This document shows positions 35,877-47,440 of a stretch of DNA of 64,000 nt, piece by piece. The stretch is from Earliella scabrosa (taxonomy: Eukaryota > Basidiomycota > Agaricomycetes > Polyporales > Polyporaceae). The number at the start of each line of letters is the position of its first letter. Positions within the stretch are counted from its first letter, which is position 1. The stretch is taken from assembly GCA_022605405.1 (NCBI GenBank), contig JABYQQ010000001.1, positions 4,464,001 to 4,528,000 on the forward strand, read 5' to 3'. Under the pieces are notes generated by a model, which saw nothing but the letters and a program-made list of their open reading frames with translations, was not told the origin of the DNA and made no database searches. A program made the translations under genes and the position numbers.

Positions 35877-37040
35877 ATGGGGACCACGATGCAGGACACC
35901 GCCGTCAAACGTGCGATGTGAGTCCAAAACCCTATGTCGGAATAACCGTCAATGACCTTCTGCACCAGGGACAACGACGATTTGCTGGCACACATGTCCC
36001 GCTCAATGGACCTCGTGTCGCTGCTACACTGGCGCGCAACTTGTCGCGTTGCCTACGACGGGGTCGTGAAAGACCTCGGAGAAAGTCTCCGCAAGATTCT
36101 TCTGCCCATCATCCCATGTGCATCGGAGTTCCTTCGCACGTTGACCAAGTGTGGAGGTGTACTTGGAGGAGAGGCTGCGCTGTCGTTCTTCCTGCGGGAT
36201 CCCTGCTTCGAGGTGTCTCAGATCGAGATATTCGTCACCGACCACGGTTTCCCTATCCTAATCGACTTCTTCTCATCATCTCCGTTCCTAGCACAACGCG
36301 CCACCCTGGAGTCCATCACTACGCCGAGCGCTGCTTTCATTTCTCAACGTGAAATCGCTCGCTACGCCACCATCTACACTGCAGATGGAGGTATCATCAT
36401 AATCAACGAATCAGTCACCATGAGCCCCTGTTCGCCCATTGCGCGGAGCTGGACCAGTGCTCTCATCAACTACGTTTCTCCGCACTCCTTCGGTTGTGCG
36501 TACCCACCGCTCACATTCAATCGCCGCACGGTCGTATCGGACATGTCCCTCGAGAACCTGACCAACCAAGACGTGTGGACCATGGCCGAAATGACCAGTT
36601 ATGGCTTTTCATTTGCCCTGGATCCTTCGCGTTGGCCAGAGTACCGTCACCCACGCTCAAAGTTCGTCTCTCCTGGCATATTCCCCTGTATGAGGAAGCG
36701 ATTCTTGTGCCCAGACCAGGGTCGCTACTTTGGCGATCGTGGCTCCCTCGTCGACTTCTTCCGACCACTATCGGATGGCCCCACCTTTCTCAAAGAGCGG
36801 AGACTCCCTCCATATGGCCCCATGGCCACTTGGAGGTTGTGGATCACTCGAGTATGCGACTCCGGCTGCGCGCGAGACGACCCGCTTCTAGACGCGGGCC
36901 TCATATCTATTCTCACACTCATCGTCGATGATCCCTTGATTGTGAGCTGCCCGCCCCCAATCACACGGCCCACTTCCATGCCTGCTGTGTCGATGAGGTC
37001 ACGGCCGCTCCCCGGACGGAGAAGAGCAGATAGCGTCTGA
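35877..37040 (+). CDS. F-box-like / NTase-like family protein, copy 4
   Basis: Exons 35877-35917 and 35969-37040 flank a 51-nt phase-2 intron and sum to 371 codons including stop. Contains the F-box-like MDLVSLLHWRATCR, GGEAALSFFLRDPC, degenerate acidic site IEIFVTD, SFGCAYPPLTFNRR, C-terminal LCPDQGRYFGDRGSLVDFF and a RVCDSGCARDDPLL block. It is closest to the 11.6 kb copy on the opposite strand. The first exon is 41 nt, exactly as in copy 3. The C-terminus is Arg/Pro-rich. Function unknown. Confidence 0.82.
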
Positions 37041-38773
37041 GAATGACGTTGGCGAGCATGGTTCCGAGACTGCGCGTGTGTACCGCTATGTGGCCCTGCT
37101 TCTTGTGGCTCTCTGTTGTAATTCCCAGACATCTAGTTCGCGAGTAGAGGTATCTATATCGAGCCATGTACCACCCGCCAGGCCCAATTCTTGTCGAAGC
37201 CAATACAGAAGTACCCTTCACGCTTCCACGTCTTCGACATGTTAGTCATACGGTCCTTGGTCCTTGCCCATTGTGCTGCGAAGTGTGCAATCACCGCCGG
37301 TTCTCCAACTTCTTCCCCGGCCGTAAGTAGTGCTGTCGCCGGCCCTGCCGTACACTTCGGGCCGAAGTCTGAAGCGCCGGAAGTCTACATCTCCACGATC
37401 CACGGAGATCTTGCCGGGAGTGATCCCCTGCCTAGTTAGGGCATCCCGATCCGTAGGGATGGCACCTCGACACCACCGCCCTTACTATGTGGGCACCGAC
37501 TAACGCCCATCTTATCTTTCACTGACGGTTACTCTCGTGTTATACCACCTACGATATGTTCCTTGGATTTCGGAGTGCCGCGTGCTACGAGTCATGCATC
37601 CAGATCGCCAACGCCATGCTCGAGCCCTCTCCGTGCCAGTTATCGAGAAATGAACCAATGACGTGGCATGCATGGGTCGCGGTCCGTGGAGTGCACTTCC
37701 GCACCGGCCCCGGCGACGACTGCCTCGGGCGGAGTATTCGGAGTCAGGCCACACGAACTTACTATAGCGGAATCCCTGTGAAGAGGACGGACCAGCTATC
37801 TACAGTGCAAACAGACCAAAGCAGACAGAACTCACCGGGAGGTACATACACGCACATCAACTTCGAGGATGTCGCTAACCTCTATGCACCATGCGGACAG
37901 TGCTCTCGGCAACTCCATATCCAGAACAGGTGTAGACCCACGTTCAATGACATACATGGAGAGCGGAGGCATGGTGAATTCCTCGGCGACCAGACCGACA
38001 TGCTGTAAACGCCGCAAAGAAGACTGAGAACTGCAGCAAAACAAGGAAAGCGAACTTCGTCAGCAGTGCACAGATGACGACACCCAGGACCCTGAATCAC
38101 GCCCGACGTCTGAAGCCTAGCTCGCGAATTCATCGATGGTCTCTCCACCGGCGAGGAGGCCGTTAATGCGCGTCGACGATGTGGGCAGAAGTCCGTAGAT
38201 CAGAGCTACGACGTTGCCTTCCCGGGGCTGGCATCATGGTGTCCTCCAGTAAGACTCCACACGTGCAATATCAGCCGCGGTGCGGACCCCTTTGCAAGGA
38301 AGGTCTCCGGCCGTAGAGGCCGCATCTCACAAGCGACGTAATTCTCGAAAATTGACTAACGGCGGAGTCCGCCACCTCATCGAACTTTAAATCCACAGAT
38401 CTGCATCGACAAGAGGGATGCTAGTCATTCTCGTGTGGGAACTTGGCTCAAAGGCGCAGACGTCCCGAGTAAGTCGAACACCGCGCGCTGCGACTCTTTT
38501 GAGAGCGCTTCCGACCTAAGGCCTTCCTCTCCTCTGCCCAACCCCACCTCCCAGACGTGTCTTACCTTCTGCGCTCGCTTCACCCACTTACACGCTGTCT
38601 AGATCCACACAACCCCCCAACGCGCTCACGTCGATCCTCATCTCTGTGCTGCGCTCGTTCGATCCCACTTCCTCGTCTTTTGGCCAACTTGAAGCACTTG
38701 TGCCCATCCCACGTCCCGGACACCCTCCCTCTGCTCTGAAGACCTCCGGGAGACACGTCGAAAACGTCGTACG
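37041..38773. other. Intergenic, only weak ORFs
   Basis: Plus-strand ORFs at 37191-37439 and 37556-38008 have Cys-containing but unrecognised translations. I could not build a convincing spliced gene. A pyrimidine-rich stretch at 38520-38740 precedes the Zn2Cys6 gene and resembles a promoter region. Confidence 0.35.
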
Positions 38774-40799
38774 ATGACCTACAGGCCGGTGAGTTCTTGT
38801 TTAGTGCGTACCTTGACGGTGCAGGGACTGTACTTACGTCCAGCGTGAACGTCGGACTCCGCGACTCGAACAGCAGCCCTCAAACGTCCCTCAGGGTTGG
38901 CAACTCCACAGGAAGGCGTGCGCGAGATGTGTGGGCAAAGGACAACAGGTACGCACCTACATAATCCGCCCCCTCTTCCGCGTTACTTCATCCCTCGTCC
39001 TCAAGTGCTTCGGCGCTGTCCCTTGCGAGGCGTGCCGCGCTCAACGTGCGCTGTGCCGCATGAACATGCCCCATCAACTAGACCTGCGAGATCAGCTCAT
39101 GGTCCCGCTTGAGTACATGGTCAATACGTACCCACCGAATATGGGTCACCCGTTTGCACCTCAAGTGCCTCAAGCAGAGGGCTACGTCTTCACCAACAAT
39201 GTACGACATGGTCCGTCATCGCCACGACTACATTCAGCTGACTGGATTTATCGTAGGCGACCTCGACGAATGCAGAAATGACTTCATCCCCCTCTACATC
39301 GCTCTCGACGCCGGTCATTCGGTTCAACATGACAAGGTCCGCCGTCGCGCGAGCGAACTCTGCAGTGCGCTCGATCCAAATGGCCGCGGTCCCTTCGTCC
39401 GAGATCCCTCCATCATCCCCATCGTCTGTCAGTAGCGCACAAGCCCTATCATCACCGAGAGTAGACTGATGATTCGTCAGACGCAGCGAATGTCGTACCC
39501 GAACTCGGCGCTATCGCGCCATGGCCCTGCACGTCAGCTATTCCACCAACTGTATTCGCGCGACGAGGAAGCCCCGCATGGATCGGCGTTGCGCACGACG
39601 AACGCGTCCCTCCTCCCAAGCGCGCTGCCGCCAGACGGTTACTCGCGGAACGTCACACAAGAGCGCGAGCGAGGGTTCGCGACACCTACTCTCGTGACCG
39701 CGACCACAGAGGCGCGCGTCGGCTCTCATCCCCGTCGTGCCAATAGAGAGCTCCCTCTGGCTCTCGACTACTCCGCGGTGCCCTCTTCGTATCAGAATTC
39801 CTCACCGGACACTGGCTTTCCGCGCGCGACCCCGTACGCTGGTGGTAACAGACAAAACGAACCTGCCACGTCTTCGAACGTCATCGTAAGTACGACGAGC
39901 AGAGCTCATCAAACAAGTAACCATGACATTGTATGACTCATAGACATCAACCAATCGGTCTCTTCAGCTCATGGAGACGCGGCCACAGCCTCTGCCTGGT
40001 CCAAGTCGCCATCAATCACGGCGATCTCGCAATATGTCCACGACGCAACTCGGGACCCGAAGGCGACCGTCGCGTGAGTAACTTCGTGCCGCCGTTATAG
40101 CACACCAATGAGTTTGACCCCAGCCTGTTTTGTTGTGCAGACTTGTCCAATTCGGCGCGTCCGCCGGCTCCGCAAGTGGAGTCGTCAGGACGCTCGTTGT
40201 CGATGTTTGGATCCGTGCAGACCCCGGGTTCATCCATGACGATGCCTAGGTCGATCAACCCTCCGCCCGTCCACGTCGGGAGCCCTCCCGCAGTCCTTCA
40301 ATTCGGCCTTGAGTCACAGGGACTGTCATTCTCCCTTCCTCTTTCTGCCGGTCCTACTACGCCGCCCTCGTTCATCCACATCAGTCATAACACTCTGCCA
40401 GCAGACCCGGACGTCGTGAGTCCAATCACAGCCCCCTCTCCTGGACGCGCTCTTCAGTCAAGAGAGGCGTCCGCTCTGTCAAATTCCTTCGTCGAGAGCC
40501 AGTCGTCGTTGATGATTGAAGACCGCGAGGCTGTCGCTCCCACCCCTTCCTCTCAGACGCAGGACGCAGAGGTCGATTCCCCGAGCTCGTCGACTAGTTC
40601 TTATCACCACCCGCCTACATTCTACCCTGTGACTGAGACGTCCAACCAATCGGCGGCCACACCTATCACTCGCATTCGCACGACCATGAACCTGTCATCG
40701 TCGTCGTTGGCAAACGCACTCGGCGACTCCGCCAGCCCAACGGGAGGCGCTTCGACATTTTCAGGAGGTGCAGGGCACCCGTTCCGTGTACCGTCCTAG
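38774..40799 (+). CDS. Zn(II)2Cys6 fungal-type regulator, Ser/Pro-rich
   Basis: Predicted nuclear transcription factor. After splicing out an intron that starts GTACGC and ends CCTCAAG near 39005, the text is KACARCVGKGQQ followed by CFGAVPCEACRAQRALC. This gives C-x2-C-x6-C-x5-C-x2-C-x6-C, the canonical binuclear zinc cluster; the intron falls inside the cluster. The middle contains LTGFIVGDLDECRNDFIPLY. The last ~220 residues (exon from ~40140 to TAG 40797-40799) are Ser/Thr/Pro-rich and likely disordered, a usual activation-domain composition. At least five introns; some middle boundaries, including a 37-nt one near 39200, are tentative. Target genes unknown. Confidence 0.68.
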
Positions 40800-41420
40800 T
40801 CGTTGCCGTCCACGACGTCGTCAATCCCTCAGGCGATGGACATCGATGAATGAGGTGCACAGGCTCGGTTCGTAAGTGCATTGTTTCTTCAACTCACTCC
40901 CGTCCACTGACACTGAGCTGTACCTAGAACAGTCGTCCAACATCTTGTCCAGCCCTATGTACTAACAGCATGTAGGATCGTTTCTTGACTTGTGCCGCCA
41001 TCCGTGATCATCACATATCCAAGCCGAAAGAACGACTTTTAAAATGCTTACACGATGTTTTTTCTTGGTACGACGGGAGGAAATGTCTCTTCGGAGAGTT
41101 CAGAGTGCCATACCACTGTAGCTCGTTCCACCGGTCTCTCTGCTGTACAGTAATGACCGAGTAATCTGGTGTACACCAAATTACCATCCCGTCTTTATGA
41201 CTGATTCAGACTGGATTTGTATGCTTTGTGTTCGTTAGTATGTACCGTACAGGTGTATATAAACACGTCGAGCATTCTCCCCATGATCATTTGCTGCCCT
41301 GGTACTGTACGACAAGTCGCCCGAGATGCCCGAGCACCGGTCCGGATCTGACCGTCTCGTGACAGGCGTCTCTTCTAAGTTGACATCTCCACTTCAGTGC
41401 CACGTACTACTTAAACCAAC
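40800..41420. other. Intergenic, no feature seen
   Basis: Downstream of the Zn2Cys6 gene. It contains a TATA-like TATATAAAC at ~41258, about 160 bp upstream of the next gene's ATG, and nothing else recognised. Confidence 0.4.
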
Positions 41421-42077
41421 ATGGCCTGGCGCATCCGTGTCCAGCGCGCCGACCCGGTCACAAACGGTGATTTACGTTCGCAAGTAAGTCCGAGCGTCGT
41501 CGCAGGTACTAATGATCGCTTACGGCGCAAACTAGCGCTTTCAAACATGTCCGAGACTCGCCTCAGCACCTACAAAGCCATCAACACATGGAACCGTGAA
41601 GCCCGAGTGAAGGCATATGAGGTATGTCGTCTATACACACTTAGTTATCAAGAAACAACCCTCAACCTTCAGTTCTAACAGTCAACTGGCGGCAAGCTGA
41701 TTAAAGGACTCCTCTACGGAGTGTCGTCGACGAGGCCCCGCACGATTCTGTTTCCAGTGCACACGCAGCCCGACGATGATCACAGCGCCTTCGGGTGGAT
41801 TGACGACCTCGACGTGGCGCACTGGTTTCCATACGGTCACCGTCGCCGCTCGATCGGGCGTGTCCCCACAACCAATCTCCCCCTTCGGAACGCATATACC
41901 GTCATCTCAGCTGCCGACCCGGACCGCGGAGCCGTTAACGCGGCTCTGGAGCAACGGGTGCACATCCACACCCGTGGCAACGTCATTGTATTCCGGCACG
42001 ACGCTCGTCATCCGCTCAAGGCCACAAACATAGCCAATGCAGAAACCCCTCTCATCGATCTCATCGTTCGGAGGTGA
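41421..42077 (+). CDS. Uncharacterised protein
   Basis: Not recognised. ORF from ATG 41421, spliced over an intron starting GTATGT at ~41623 into a long exon ending at 42077. The last exon looks like real globular protein: GKLIKGLLYGVSSTRPRTIL, then FGWIDDLDVAHWFPYGHRRR, then GNVIVFRHDARHPLK and a terminal TPLIDLIVRR. An additional GTAAGT...CTAG pair inside exon 1 would break the frame, so it was not used. The TATATAAAC box upstream fits an expressed gene. It is followed closely by another plus-strand unknown gene and RNR1-B. Confidence 0.5.
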
Positions 42078-42596
42078 GTTCTTCCACACGTCACCATGTA
42101 GATCGCAGAACTCACCAAACGGAAAGTGAGCTCGGCAAGACGCAGGGGAAGCAGCCATCCAGATCGCGCATGACTCATCGTCGAGGTACTTGAACTCTCT
42201 CGATGCATCTCGCACTCGATTGTGTTGTCATGCCCGCCTCGTCCGCCAAATTTTGTACTTAACTAAGCGCTGTTGATCGAGCAAAGAGCTCCACCGTCCC
42301 GATACGCTCAGGACGTCATCCAAGACCGAACCGACGGCATGGGCGATGCCAGAACCACACCTACGAATGCGCGTCATCATATATATAGTTGATCTCCCGA
42401 TCTAGACACCGCCCGGCCGATATGCGTCTGAAGGTGGCTGTGTGGGACGGGACAAGCTGTCAACGTCACTTTCTCCAGATACCCACACAGACGCCACAGA
42501 ATGCAAAGACCGTGGCACGCCGAGTGAGTGACATCACCTGCAGAACCACTTCATATGCGCAGCGTGGCCTTCCATTCTCACTGACTGAATCCGCAG

Positions 42597-43392
42597 TCAC
42601 CGCCGCACTCCAGCACGCGAGTGCTACGCCGCAACGACCAAGAACATTGATCTGCACGAGGATTCCATGCAGGCCTCCGACGAACGCAGCACCGCCTACT
42701 CACAAGAGCCGCAGCCTTCACCGATTGTCTTTCCGGACTGGGTACCCACCGTAATTCGCCGGTAATGGACTCCTCTTCACTCGATTAAGCGGTACTCTCA
42801 TCAGAAGGTTACAGGCGGATTCTGAGGCATGTCGTGTATTCATGTGACGCCGACGTCACCTACGCCATCGGAGCGTTGCCGCTTAACGCTACTCGATGGA
42901 TCTCCGTGTCTGCCATAGAAGATCGCGCCTTGGCAGTCGACAGTCGAATAGTCACGGTGCACGCGATCGGGCTACTTTCCGCTGCCAGATTCACCGTCAG
43001 TACTGGAGCGCCGCCATCCTTCGAGGTCGCAGTTGATCTCTTGCGGCACGAAGACGCGGTCGTACTGAACGCACTACGTGGCTCTGATGAGAGACACCAG
43101 GCATCATCCGAGCCTTTCATAGCTTCCAGAACACTCGATCATCACGCAGAAGTTCGTGCATCTCATTCACTCCCCCATCGACACTAATCATGTGAGCAGA
43201 TCTTCGCACTGGCCTACGATGCAAGTCAGCGCATCCGACCAGGTCACCAGTGCATTGCATTCTCATCCGTCCGGTCGGGCGACGTAGTGCTCGCAAAATG
43301 TACAGCGCGCATGGACCCCCAGGGAAATATGTCATTCACGTTAGACGCACTCTATGTAATGTACAGGACACCCAGGATCCGACTCGCTCGAT
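42597..43392 (+). CDS. Uncharacterised protein, 5' exon unresolved
   Basis: Not recognised. Three exons read continuously: an acidic segment (KNIDLHEDSMQASDERSTAY, ending FPDWVPTVIRR), a beta-rich segment with TYAIGALPLNATRWISVSAI and SRIVTVHAIGLLSAARF, and a last exon from ~43200 with SGDVVLAKCTARMDPQGN. Introns start at the GTAATG after VIRR and the GTTCGT after HHAE. The last segment loosely recalls the GD-V-x-F stretch in the 4.5 kb protein, suggesting an OB-like or other small beta domain; this is weak inference. The first exon lies somewhere in 42380-42523. The gene ends 355 bp before the RNR1-B start. Confidence 0.45.
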
Positions 43393-43747
43393 AATGAATT
43401 TCAAGTTCGGCACACCGCAGTGGGAATACAGCCGACCAAAAATCTCACCCTCCACCGCTCGAAGTACGTACCCCTTCGTCATGGATCGATGACGGCCCTC
43501 CGTCATTCCCAAGAGCATCTGGATCAACTGTCCTCGACCCGACACCGCACCACAGTCGTGATCGACACAGATATCAATTACTGCATCCGGACACTCTCGT
43601 TCAACGACACACCGGCCTACGAGCATAGACTATCACATCATCAGCAGAGGATGACGCACCCCACAATACAAAGGTCCGTCCCTATTTATTATGCTCTCTC
43701 CGTCACGAAGACAGACTACAGTCGCGACATTATTCGGACGCAGTCAG
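43393..43747. promoter_or_regulatory. Presumed upstream region of RNR1-B
   Basis: About 350 bp between a TAA stop and the RNR1-B ATG. An ORF runs through it in a different frame, but it lacks any motif. No ACGCGT box seen. Confidence 0.3.
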
Positions 43748-46710
43748 ATGTCTACTCTCAACAACGACCTCACGATTATCAAACGAAGTAAGTGGTCCAT
43801 ACATTCGTGTACGACAAGATGACGTGACCAATCCCGTACATAGACGGGTATGGTCATCCAAGGGACGGCATCATCTGTGTCTAATCGGGTTACCCTCAGG
43901 TTACGCGAGTTATTCGATGCTGCCAAGGTCAGGACATTAGCTGGATTACTCTGACGGTGCACGCGTTGAACCATATGCTCACCTCAGTACACACGGTTCA
44001 TTCGTCGGGTTAGTGATCATTCAGGAGAGCACTTGCGGTTACCAGTGACATCTTGCATCAGTTGTCTGGCGATCTGGTCAAGGTGCTAGGCTGTATAGAC
44101 ATGTAAGTGTCGAGGACCGGTCAAGACACATGTTGCTGATTGCGATATGGCCCTTAGGCTGTGCACAACAGTTCAAGCTCGACTCGGGCAAGAGACGCGC
44201 TCTGAGGACTTGCTGGTGTGTCATCAAGATCACCTCTCACCACCAAGCACGCTCAAATCAGTGTGCGCACAGATTCTCGCTGCCCCACTCTTCGCCGACA
44301 TGGGCAAGTACCATCACGACTACCTATTGCTAGGGGGCAGAATCTATGCAGTTTACCTCCACCGTTCCATTGCTATGAAATTCAGTGCGTGGATGGAGCG
44401 CACGATGGAAGGTAACACAGTGCCCAACTCACTGCGCTCGTTGCTGTATGTCGTGCTGACAAATTATATCTAGCCCGAGTCATTCCGTTTGACCATGACA
44501 TTGTGGACGCCGTCCGGGCATCTCCCGACGTAATAGATTCAACCATCGACCATTCGCGGGACTACAACCTTACCTAGTAAGTCAGTCCCTGCACTACGAC
44601 AACCACTTTGCTAATGCGCCAAAGCCCGGAGCTACACGGTTTCGTGGCAGCGTGCGCTCGTCATCATGCTGACCGGCCAATTGAACTGCCGCAATTCGTC
44701 TACATGCGCATGGCTCTCACCATCCATCGGAATGATCTCCCTATGATCATAGAGACGTACCGCGCGCTCTCTCGACGAGATATCTTGTACCCCGCGAAAG
44801 TCATGCACGCCGCTGCTACTACCGATGGCATCTATCCAAGCACATTCATCTACCAACCGTCACAGCCTGCGAGCCGTCTTTATTCTTCTACGAGCGAGCT
44901 CGACGACATATGGAGCAACGGTGGAGCAGCGGGGATCTCCCTGTCAGGGGTTCCTGCGCGAAGGCAAGTACCAGACGGAGCTGATTACCCCATACTAACG
45001 CCGCAATGCATAGAATGAAGCCTACCAAAGAAGCCGGCGTGATGTCTGTTCTCCAGGGCTACGACGCACACGCGGGCTATCACGCAACAAGGTTCGACAG
45101 GAGAACCCCGATCGGGACCGCATACCTCCCTGTGTGGCATGCAGAGGTGGAGAACTTCATACAGTGCAAGACGGAGGACGCAGTTGCCGGCGAGCGCATT
45201 CTTCATCTCGCGACTGTGGTCTCATTGCCGGATATCTTGTAAGTCAACTCATCGCCGCGCACACACCTGACTCACACACCTGCAGCATGGAGAGAGTTGA
45301 CTCTCGGAGGCCGTGGTCACTCTTCGATCCTGTTGATGTACCAGATCTACAGACGACATACGGGGACCGGTTCTCTGCTGCGTACACAGCCTATGAGTCA
45401 CAAGGGATCGCAGTCAGCGAGGTTCAGGCAGAAGAGCTTTGGTACTCGGTCTGCGATGCTCAGCGGCGGTCGAAGTACCCGCTCTGCGTCTTCCACTGCG
45501 CTCTCAACGGTGGGATGCCTCAACTCCATCACTTTGCATGTACTCACCTGTCCTCAGAGAAGAATACGCAGGCACATTTGGGCGTTATCCACGCCGCGAA
45601 CGACACGACAGGTCTCGTGCAACATGCCTCTACCTCCGAGACTCCCGCCACAATACCCGCGACCGTCGCACTCCAGAACTTCGTGGATTCCAATGGAATC
45701 TACGACTTCGCCAAGTTACATCGCGCGGTCAAGCTCGCCGTGTATGGATGTGACCGTCTCATCGAAGAAACGACGTATACATCTCACAACTGCATCACCA
45801 CGGTCCTTCGTACTCGCGGACTCTCAATAAACACAGTCGGGCTAGCGGACGCCTTCATAGCCTCGCGGTTCCGATACGGAGATGCAAATTCCCGGTTGCT
45901 GAATGTGGACATATTCGCGACAGTGTACCACGCAGCACTGGATGCCAGCTGCGATCTCGCGCAGAAACATGGCCCATACCCGAGTTGGACTGGCTCGTGT
46001 GCTCGTCTCGGCATCCTCCACATGGACATGTGGCCGGCCTTCCCTGAGGCGCGATTTGACTTCGACGCCCTTAGACTCAGGATCGCACGCTTTGGCCTTA
46101 GGAACTCTGTGGTAACGGCGCAAAGCTGTGACATCTCGAGCGACTATGTTGGACAGCACACCGTCGGCGCGGGACCTCAGCACAGGTATGGTATCACGTT
46201 CGATGACGTACATTGCACTAACGCCTTGTAGCAATGTCATTGTCTATCGAGACGGTGAAAAAGAGTATACAGAAGTCCGTCCGTCATTAGTACGAGAACT
46301 CACGAACCTCGGAATGTGGAATGCAGTCACGAGGACGTCTATTGAATGGACAGGTGGTAAGTCCCGTCGTCCCCCGACGTTCGTTCGAACGGCTCACATA
46401 TGTGACGGCGTTCCTCGCGGTTCACGACAGGCTCCGTTCTCCACCTCCCGGACCTCCCGAACGAAGTCATGGACATTTACTACACCGCCCGGGAGATAAA
46501 CCCTGTCATAGCTCTCGATATGGCGGCTGAGCGTGCTCCATACATAGAGCAAGCAGAATCCATGAGCATCGATATGCCCGGAGCCACTGTTCGGACTCTG
46601 GTACGCGCCCCTTCAGATTTGCCAGAATCCCGTTGACAGGCGATGTATAGCATATCCTTCAATGTCGCGCGTGGGACGCGGGCATGAAGACTGCAGTCTA
46701 CCGGCCGTAA
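43748..46710 (+). CDS. Ribonucleotide reductase large-subunit pseudoenzyme (RNR1-B)
   Basis: R1-fold homologue with 15 exons (40, 4, 28, 21, 41, 58, 139, 103, 339, 225, 224, 628, 125, 170, 60 nt) summing to 734 residues plus stop. Ten exon lengths equal those of RNR1-A, including the 4-nt exon at 43844-43847; all introns are GT-AG except a GC donor at 44964. Homology is clear in HHDYLLLGGRIYAVYLH, IIETYRALSRR, LNVDIFATVYHAALDASCDL and ERAPYIEQAESMSI. Catalytic sites are lost: SCF becomes STF; NLCTEVV becomes NDTTGLV; the third cysteine (CTLAS region) is gone; PTAST is gone; the Tyr pair becomes YR; the protein stops at VYRP before any redox tail. It therefore cannot work as a normal R1. An intact frame across 14 introns argues that the protein is maintained. 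Confidence 0.92.
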
Positions 46711-47440
46711 CTAAATGTACCTCCTCCTGACCGTCCCCACTGCACGCCCTCTATGGACATTCTTCTCGCTCATCAACTTCGTATCCTGACACGGCGACGT
46801 TGTCAGGTGGCTTCGTTTACGTGACGCATCCTCGATAGTTTTGGGGAAGAATACACAGAGTCGGACGAGAACCGTCCCGGCCATGATTACCGTTCGAGGT
46901 GATCGAACACCCCGCCTCCGGTGACAAAAGGAACCTCAGGATGCCAACATCATGACCTCCATCCCTTCACACGCGTCATAGAAGAACATGTACATAGGTC
47001 ACTCTGAGATGATGACATCGCCTCCGGCGGATCTCCTTCCGCGGCCACACCGACCGACACTCGGCGCCACCAGAGCATATCGATTTGCCTAAGTGATCGA
47101 AGGGACAGTCCCCAGTTATTGCCTCGTTCACAGGCGAGGGGTCCCGATCGTGACCCGCATCTAGATGGCAAGCTACACCGGTGTCCTTCACTTCCATTCA
47201 CACAAGGGACCCGCGTCCTCTATGACTTCATCCGACACCGATGAAGTCATAGTGTACTGAACCGGTCGTGGTAGATAAGGCGGTCTGCCGTGCTGGTCGT
47301 CAACGAGTTTCGCCTCCAAGTCCTCTCGTCTAAGACGCTCTCTCGCCACCATGTCCTCGAACGACGACCACAACCATGCCCTTTCCGTCCACATGGATGA
47401 AACGACGACCGTACGTGCAAGATCCACCTGAACTACAGAC
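46711..47440. other. Intergenic, no supported gene
   Basis: Minus-strand ORFs up to ~90 codons without motifs. It provides the promoter for the next F-box/NTase-like gene. Confidence 0.4.

Noticed and set aside
43748..46710. RNR1-B as an ordinary pseudogene
   Set aside because: Fifteen exons join without any frameshift or stop and ten exon lengths equal those of RNR1-A. Random decay would break frame or splice sites.
226..46710. RNR1-A and RNR1-B as a recent inverted duplication
   Set aside because: Protein identity is low and the neighbouring genes do not mirror each other; only gene structure is conserved, so the duplication is old.
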